Shown: positions 6,846 to 9,740 of the stretch, in pieces | How the letters are laid out: each line of letters begins with the position of its first letter | Numbering within the stretch: the first letter of the stretch is position 1 | DNA from: Acidimicrobiia bacterium | GTDB taxonomy: Bacteria; Actinomycetota; Acidimicrobiia; Acidimicrobiales; Hopanoidiivorantaceae | Direction of reading: 5' to 3' | Assembly: GCA_020027305.1 (NCBI GenBank) | Contig: JAHRAM010000130.1 | Span: forward strand, 1-9,740 | Length of the DNA: 9,740 nt | Notes under the pieces: model-generated | The model's database searches: none | The model's input: only the letters and a program-made list of their open reading frames with translations | Told to the model about the DNA's origin: nothing | Program-made: the position numbers and the translations under genes

Positions 6846-7427
6846 TCAAGTCGTAGTCGTTGTTGGTCGAGTTGTCGTTGCAGTTGGCATAGTAGTCGGA
6901 GCAGCAGCAATTTGAAGAACAAATGTTTTGCTTCTTTCCTCAAAGTTGCTTGTAGAGCCTGCAGCAAATGTTAATGCTCCCTCATCAAGAATTTCTTGAG
7001 TAATAGCAAAGGTGTAATTATAACTATAGCTACCACTTGAATTGGCTGTGATGCCTTGAACTCCTGTCATATTTGTTTCAAAATCTGGGCAAAAGGCTGA
7101 TGCGAAGTCGTCTGCAAGAGGAGTGTCATCCCCTCTTGCATCTGGACATGCGACAACAAGTACTTTCTCACCATTTGCATGTCCTGAACCATTGACTGTG
7201 ATTGTGAAATTTCCAACTCGGCGTGGAATTATTGTTGGGCTTGTCGTTACTGATATAGTCGTTGCTGGAAGTGTTGTAGTCGTAGTCGTGGCTTGTTGTA
7301 TTAACAGAGGCGGAGCAGCAGCAGATGGCTGTTGTGTGACATTATGAGAAGCATATAGGAGGCTTGTTACAACAGATAGCATTGATAAAGCAATGAGTAT
7401 TCCTACAGTCTTAATAATTTTTTGCAC
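6846..7427 (-). CDS. secreted Thr-rich surface protein, N-terminal half ending at in-frame TGA
   Basis: 193 codons to a TGA at 6846-6848. A signal peptide is visible (MQKIIKTVGILIALSMLSVVTSLLYAS, here split: basic start, hydrophobic core residues about 8-25), then a Thr-rich linker (47-62) and one copy of the secreted domain (about 63-173): IIPRRVGNFTITVNGSGHA, Cys94 (VVACPDARG) and Cys113 (FCPDF), GITANSSGSYSYNYTF, then ITQEILDEGALTFAAGS. The layout loosely recalls neocarzinostatin-like or Ig-like beta-sandwiches, which I cannot verify. It ends in TTTTRPTTTTT and the stop. The start is GTG with no good ribosome site; the signal peptide supports it. Without readthrough the product would be secreted and lack the LAETG anchor encoded downstream. 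It is a paralogue of the protein at 7622-8245. Confidence 0.7.
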   Translation of the reverse strand: MQKIIKTVGILIALSMLSVVTSLLYASHNVTQQPSAAAPPLLIQQATTTTTTLPATTISVTTSPTIIPRRVGNFTITVNGSGHANGEKVLVVACPDARGDDTPLADDFASAFCPDFETNMTGVQGITANSSGSYSYNYTFAITQEILDEGALTFAAGSTSNFEERSKTFVLQIAAAPTTMPTATTTRPTTTTT

Positions 7428-7458
7428 TTGATTGCTACCGAAACAAACTTCCCTTCAC

Positions 7459-7464
7459 ATTATA
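7459..7464 (-). promoter_or_regulatory. possible -10 box of the interrupted surface gene
   Basis: A perfect TATAAT on the minus strand lies 31 bases before the GTG at 7427. No good -35 is found at the usual spacing. A second TATAAT is present further upstream within the 19-bp repeat (7521-7526), so the true promoter is uncertain. Confidence 0.35.
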
Positions 7465-7490
7465 TTACCTGCTCTTTGTGTCATTTTTTG

Positions 7491-7525
7491 GGCAACATCA
7501 CATTATTTAGGCAACATCACATTAT
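7491..7525. repeat. 16-bp direct repeat upstream of surface gene
   Basis: GGCAACATCACATTAT occurs at 7491-7506 and 7510-7525 (offset 19). On the minus strand each unit reads ATAATGTGATGTTGCC, so -10-like ATAAT sequences are duplicated, and a third partial TATAATGTGA lies at about 7455-7464. It may affect promoter strength or bind a regulator; no known site is recognised. Confidence 0.6.
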
Positions 7526-7552
7526 ATGTGGTCGCCCTTCAACTCATAACAA

Positions 7553-7605
7553 AGAAAAAGACCCGAGCGCCATTTGGCACCCGGGCTTTCCCTTAGAGTA
7601 TTTTG
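7553..7605 (-). terminator. intrinsic terminator, copy 2 of the 53-bp repeat
   Basis: Minus strand: GCCCGGGTGCC, loop AAAT, GGCGCTCGGGT, TCTTTTTC. The stem is 11 pairs including G-U wobbles, with a U-tract. It sits 16 bases after the stop of the surface gene at 7622. It differs from the copy at 6204-6256 at two positions only (7581 and 7590); the first turns the T-T mismatch into G-U. Confidence 0.85.
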
Positions 7606-7621
7606 TATGTTTTTATTTAGT

Positions 7622-8245
7622 CTAGGCGCGTGCCTTGCTTGCTTTCTTGAGACGGCGTCCCAAACCAGCAAAGAGCAATCCTGCCAAGACAACGCTGCCA
7701 CCGATGATGGCTAGCTGTCCGCTTTCCACACCAGTGTTTGCCAATGGTGGCGTTGGTGTAGTTGGTGGCGTTGGTGTAGTTTGTGTTGTGACTTCACCCT
7801 GAACTGGAACACTAAATGGTTCACCCTTGTCTTGATTGTTGGCAACACCTGATGTAAAGGCAAGAGCCCCATCATCAAGAATAGCTTGCGTAATCTCGAT
7901 TTCGTAATCGTAGCTCCAGTTTCCGCTTGCGTCAGCAGTAATTCCTTGCCCGCCAAAGAAGCGTCCGATTACGTCTTCACATATACCAGTGGCATTTCCT
8001 GCTGTAATGGCGCTAGCATCACCTTCTGCACCGATGCAATGTGTTACAAATGCACCAGTATCAGCATCAAACCCAGTTCCGTTAATCGTGATTGTTATGG
8101 TACCAGTTTCACGGGGGATTTCTGCTGGGTTAGTTGTAATTCCAGCACCTGCTGTATTTTCATTGTGACCTGCATTAGCAGGGCTAGCAATAAAGAACAG
8201 TGCTAAAACAGCACCAATTCCTATAAGTCCTAAAATCTTTTTCAT
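7622..8245 (-). CDS. secreted surface protein with LAxTG sorting signal
   Basis: 207 residues. Signal peptide MKKILGLIGIGAVLALFFIA followed by SPANA, with likely cleavage after ANA (residue about 25). One secreted domain (about 35-150): EIPRETGTITITINGTGF, Cys (VTHCIGAEG), Cys (GICEDV), GITADASGNWSYDYEI, EITQAILDDGALAFTSG. The same layout occurs twice in the neighbouring interrupted gene. Then comes a Thr/Pro linker, LANTG (168-172), hydrophobic segment LAIIGGSVVLAGLLFAGLG and a basic tail: a sortase sorting signal of the LAxTG kind used by actinobacterial class E sortases. It is therefore probably displayed on the cell wall. Strong Shine-Dalgarno AAGGAG (8254-8259) 8 bases before ATG, a promoter at 8294-8322 and its own terminator indicate a single-gene, well-expressed unit. 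Ligand or role unknown. Confidence 0.85.
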   Translation of the reverse strand: MKKILGLIGIGAVLALFFIASPANAGHNENTAGAGITTNPAEIPRETGTITITINGTGFDADTGAFVTHCIGAEGDASAITAGNATGICEDVIGRFFGGQGITADASGNWSYDYEIEITQAILDDGALAFTSGVANNQDKGEPFSVPVQGEVTTQTTPTPPTTPTPPLANTGVESGQLAIIGGSVVLAGLLFAGLGRRLKKASKARA

Positions 8246-8253
8246 TTTGTTTT

Positions 8254-8259
8254 CTCCTT
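8254..8259 (-). promoter_or_regulatory. ribosome binding site of the LANTG surface protein
   Basis: AAGGAG on the minus strand, 8 bases before the ATG at 8245. It is the strongest ribosome site in the window together with that of the crotonase. Confidence 0.75.
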
Positions 8260-8293
8260 CACTAATTGTTATTTAAAATAGATAGTTGTTTTT

Positions 8294-8322
8294 ATTTTAC
8301 ATTACTCACAATTTTCAAACAA
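8294..8322 (-). promoter_or_regulatory. promoter of the LANTG surface protein
   Basis: Minus strand: -35 TTGTTT (8322-8317), 17-base spacer, -10 TAAAAT (8299-8294), giving a leader of about 40 bases to the ATG at 8245. Spacing and boxes fit a housekeeping sigma factor. Between this promoter and the repeat at 8444 (8323-8443) no gene is supported. Confidence 0.6.
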
Positions 8323-8443
8323 ACTTATTTTTTGGCATAGCGTTCAGATGTGTAGGGCGTGTATTTTCGAGAATTTTGTAGAAATTGATGGAAATGCTCA
8401 CTTGTTTGGACGAAGCGATAGAAGGATAGCACCCCGAGGGAGC

Positions 8444-8476
8444 AAAAAGGGGCCCTCCCTCCCGAAGAGGGAGAGC
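8444..8476 (-). terminator. GC hairpin with U-tract, left copy
   Basis: In minus-strand RNA GCUCUCCCUC pairs with GAGGGAGGGC around a UUCGG loop (8476-8467 with 8461-8452): ten pairs including one U-G wobble, then CCCUUUUU. It is a strong intrinsic terminator for the abi gene. On the plus strand position 8454-8474 would be a C-A mismatch, so the structure belongs to minus-strand RNA. Confidence 0.75.
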
Positions 8477-8487
8477 GTACAGCATTT

Positions 8488-8496
8488 ATTATAGCA
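8488..8496 (-). promoter_or_regulatory. extended -10 promoter inside the repeat, left copy
   Basis: TGCTATAAT on the minus strand is a perfect extended -10 element. No good -35 is needed with such a box; TTGTTG lies 14 bases upstream of TATAAT. Transcription would begin near 8481 and meet the hairpin terminator at once, giving an RNA of about 38 bases. Confidence 0.5.
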
Positions 8497-8569
8497 GGGC
8501 GTTACGACAACAAGGCGATTTTTTTGCCCTAAAAATATTTGTTTTGTTTAATTAGCTCTAATCGAAAAT

Positions 8570-9502
8570 TTAGTCTTTCCACACTAGATGTTCCTGCCAA
8601 TTTTCTGAAAGCCCCATTTCAGCAATCGGAATCATCGGGTAGTCAGCAAATAGTTTTTCGACCCTGATGTGCCAATCGCTGGGCGGTGAGATTTGCTTGA
8701 GCAAATAACGGCACATAAAAAGAATGAAACCAGAACGATGATGATTTATCTTGTTTTCTGAATGCCATTCAGGATAGTTTTCTTTGTGAAGGATTAACGG
8801 GTTTTTGGTAAGTCCAGTGTTCCAAAAACGTAGATGGTGAGCACACCTATTGCGAACTATTAAAAGTGTATTTAGCCAACTATAGAAAACATCTTGCTTT
8901 AAGCTTATGCCTGAAGGCAAATTAAAATGTGCTGCAATTTTTTCTCTAATTTCGTATGACACTGCTTTGTAAAAATTGGTTATATTTCCCATATCCATTA
9001 ATTCAATAGCCATCCAAAGTGGCAATGGTTCATTATGGTGATCTCTCTTGAAGTTTTTAACAAAGTCTTCTTTTTGGGACTTTTTTGTTTTAATATCCAA
9101 GATTGTTAGAAAATGTTTATGGTCTTTTTTCTTGAATCCTTGTAAATTGTTGTGCTCGATATACCCTGTTGAATTGTATTTGTGGACAAATTCATATGCT
9201 AAATGAGAACGTATTGCAATTTCTATATTGCCTATTGCTTCAATTATAAGTAGCCTTAAGAGGTTATCAAAATTGTAGCAATTTAAGACTTGCTCAAGAG
9301 TAGTGCCAGAGCTAAAATTTTCAGAATTTTTTTCTCGAAATGAAAACAAGTAGCCCTTAAATCGGTAATAATTTATGGACTGTAATACTTTTTCAAGGTC
9401 TTTGCTATCAGCAATAAGCCCTCGTTCTAGTAAAGTTTTTACTTGCTCACCATATTTAAATGGTGGGTTTCTTTCTTGGTAGGTAAGTTTATTTGGTTTC
9501 AT
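8570..9502 (-). CDS. Abi_2/AbiF-family HEPN protein (abortive infection)
   Basis: 310 residues with the Abi_2 (AbiD/AbiF) layout: PPFKYGEQVKTLLERGLI (13-30), SINYYRFKGYLFSFR (42-56), GTTLEQVLNCYNFDNLLRLL (66-85), IEIAIRSHLAYEF (93-105), EPLPLWMAIELMDMGNITNF (158-177), and VRNRCAHHLRFWN (216-228). The last contains the HEPN ribonuclease motif R-N-x-x-x-H as Arg217, Asn218 and His222, so RNA cleavage during phage infection or stress is the likely activity. Base composition is AT-rich, unlike the metabolic genes, which suggests acquisition. The gene lies between two 142-bp repeats; the upstream one carries a promoter and hairpin, and the downstream one ends the gene and terminates it. Ribosome site is weak (GGGG 14 bases before ATG). 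Family assignment is confident; phage target and control are inferred. Confidence 0.88.
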   Translation of the reverse strand: MKPNKLTYQERNPPFKYGEQVKTLLERGLIADSKDLEKVLQSINYYRFKGYLFSFREKNSENFSSGTTLEQVLNCYNFDNLLRLLIIEAIGNIEIAIRSHLAYEFVHKYNSTGYIEHNNLQGFKKKDHKHFLTILDIKTKKSQKEDFVKNFKRDHHNEPLPLWMAIELMDMGNITNFYKAVSYEIREKIAAHFNLPSGISLKQDVFYSWLNTLLIVRNRCAHHLRFWNTGLTKNPLILHKENYPEWHSENKINHHRSGFILFMCRYLLKQISPPSDWHIRVEKLFADYPMIPIAEMGLSENWQEHLVWKD

Positions 9503-9561
9503 TATTTAATTTTTCCCCAATGTTTGAATAAAAGAACCAGCACCCTTAACAAAAAAGAGTG

Positions 9562-9575
9562 ACATAGGGATATGT
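9562..9575. promoter_or_regulatory. small inverted repeat upstream of abi, possible operator
   Basis: ACATA (9562-9566) and TATGT (9571-9575) form a short palindrome with a 4-base centre, about 60 bases before the abi start and after the hairpin. It is present only in the sequence between the upstream repeat and the gene. It could be an operator, but the arms are short and chance is possible in AT-rich DNA. Confidence 0.25.
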
Positions 9576-9598
9576 GGATAGGGCGAAGCCGAAAAATT

Positions 9599-9631
9599 AA
9601 AAAGGGGCCCCCCCTCCCGAAGAGGGAGGGC
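9599..9631 (-). terminator. GC hairpin with U-tract, right copy
   Basis: Minus-strand RNA GCCCUCCCUC pairs with GAGGGGGGGC around UUCGG (9631-9622 with 9616-9607), ten pairs with one U-G wobble at a different place from the left copy, then CCCUUUUU. It ends transcripts coming from the right, or shortens RNA started at the -10 box just before it. Located about 96 bases upstream of the abi start. Confidence 0.7.
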
Positions 9632-9642
9632 GTACAGCATTT

Positions 9643-9651
9643 ATTATAGCA
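9643..9651 (-). promoter_or_regulatory. extended -10 promoter inside the repeat, right copy
   Basis: TGCTATAAT, identical to the left copy. Predicted start near 9636, giving a ~38-base hairpin RNA or, if the terminator is passed, a leader of about 130 bases for the abi gene. This promoter-hairpin-gene order resembles RNA-controlled toxin modules. Confidence 0.5.
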
Positions 9652-9724
9652 GGGCGTTACGACAACAAGGCGATTTTTTTGCCCTAAAAATATTTGTTTT
9701 GTTTAATTAGCTCTAATCGAAAAT

Positions 9725-9740
9725 TTAGTCTTTCCACACT
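9725..9740 (-). CDS. 3' end of a possible second abi gene (cut by window edge)
   Basis: The minus strand entering from the right edge reads V-W-K-D-stop, identical in 16 of 16 bases to the end of the abi gene at 8570-8585. If real, another abi gene or fragment ends here, and the units form a tandem array of about 1155-bp period. Only four codons are visible, and an assembly overlap at the contig end cannot be excluded. Confidence 0.4.

Larger units (their letters stand above)
8444..8585 (-). repeat. 142-bp direct repeat, left copy (downstream of abi)
   Basis: Bases 8444-8585 match 9599-9740 at offset 1155 with two differences (8456 T/C, 8474 A/G). From the gene outwards on the minus strand it holds the last five codons and stop of the abi gene, an AT-rich stretch, an AGGGC/GCCCT pair (8526-8530 with 8496-8500), an extended -10 box, and a GC hairpin with U-tract. 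The match runs to the window edge, so the true repeat may be longer. Confidence 0.95.
9599..9740 (-). repeat. 142-bp direct repeat, right copy (upstream of abi, reaches window edge)
   Basis: Second copy of the element at 8444-8585, 1155 bp away, identical over the last 111 bases. The two differences (9611 and 9629) lie in the hairpin stem. The copy lies directly upstream of the abi gene in its reading direction, so it could also serve as its control region. It continues past the right edge. Confidence 0.95.

Noticed and set aside
6846..6848. TGA reassigned to a sense codon in this organism
   Set aside because: Tryptophan is encoded by TGG throughout, no other gene has an internal TGA, and two genes (ending 2184 and 2652) use TGA as their apparent stop.
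8315..8401. 28-codon GTG frame on the minus strand upstream of the LANTG gene
   Set aside because: It overlaps the -35 region of the better supported promoter and has no ribosome site.
8444..9740. Insertion sequence or composite transposon bounded by the 142-bp direct repeats
   Set aside because: No transposase, no terminal inverted repeats, and the repeats include the gene's own 3' end, which fits tandem duplication better.
1..9740. tRNA or rRNA genes
   Set aside because: No cloverleaf arms or conserved rRNA segments were seen in the gaps on either strand by eye.

Overview
This 9.7 kb window looks like a contig from a moderately AT-rich member of the Actinomycetota, perhaps a marine or freshwater Acidimicrobiia-like lineage. 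This rests on an LLM-class (probably F420-dependent) oxidoreductase beside acyl-CoA dehydrogenase, crotonase and a 'TMECQ'-type isochorismatase-fold gene, and on two secreted Thr/Pro-rich proteins ending in LAxTG sorting signals (LAETG, LANTG), the motif class known for actinobacterial class E sortases. The placement is inferred from gene content only.

Layout. Bases 1-289 hold the possible start of a divergent gene at the left edge and an A/C-rich, G-poor leader with a 37-bp direct repeat. Bases 290-2652 (+) form a probable operon: acyl-CoA dehydrogenase, isochorismatase-fold protein lacking the usual catalytic residues, and universal stress protein. A convergent gap leads to a minus-strand block: an Mrr-like restriction endonuclease (2815-3840, AT-rich, probably acquired), a crotonase with a low-complexity tail (3982-4866), and a luciferase-like oxidoreductase with a low-complexity insert (4983-6092). 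The two flanking metabolic sets look like acyl-CoA or lipid catabolism, but no substrate can be named.

Bases 6204-8322 hold two related cell-surface genes on the minus strand, each followed by an almost identical 53-bp terminator. The left one carries two copies of a ~115-residue secreted domain and is interrupted by a single in-frame TGA; the right one has one copy and is intact. Together they define a small, repeatedly duplicated surface domain with two conserved cysteines.

Bases 8444-9740 are an accessory segment. An Abi_2/AbiF-type protein with a HEPN motif (R217-N-x-x-x-H222) lies between two copies of a 142-bp element that are 1155 bp apart. Each copy contains the last codons of an abi gene, a perfect extended -10 box (TGCTATAAT, minus strand) and, directly after it, a GC-rich hairpin with a U-tract. 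The two sequence differences between the copies both fall in the hairpin stem, and both keep it paired only in minus-strand RNA. This suggests a repeated Abi unit with an associated short RNA or terminator module, and it is the most interesting part of the window. The window ends inside the second copy, so a collapsed tandem array or an assembly edge effect must be kept in mind.
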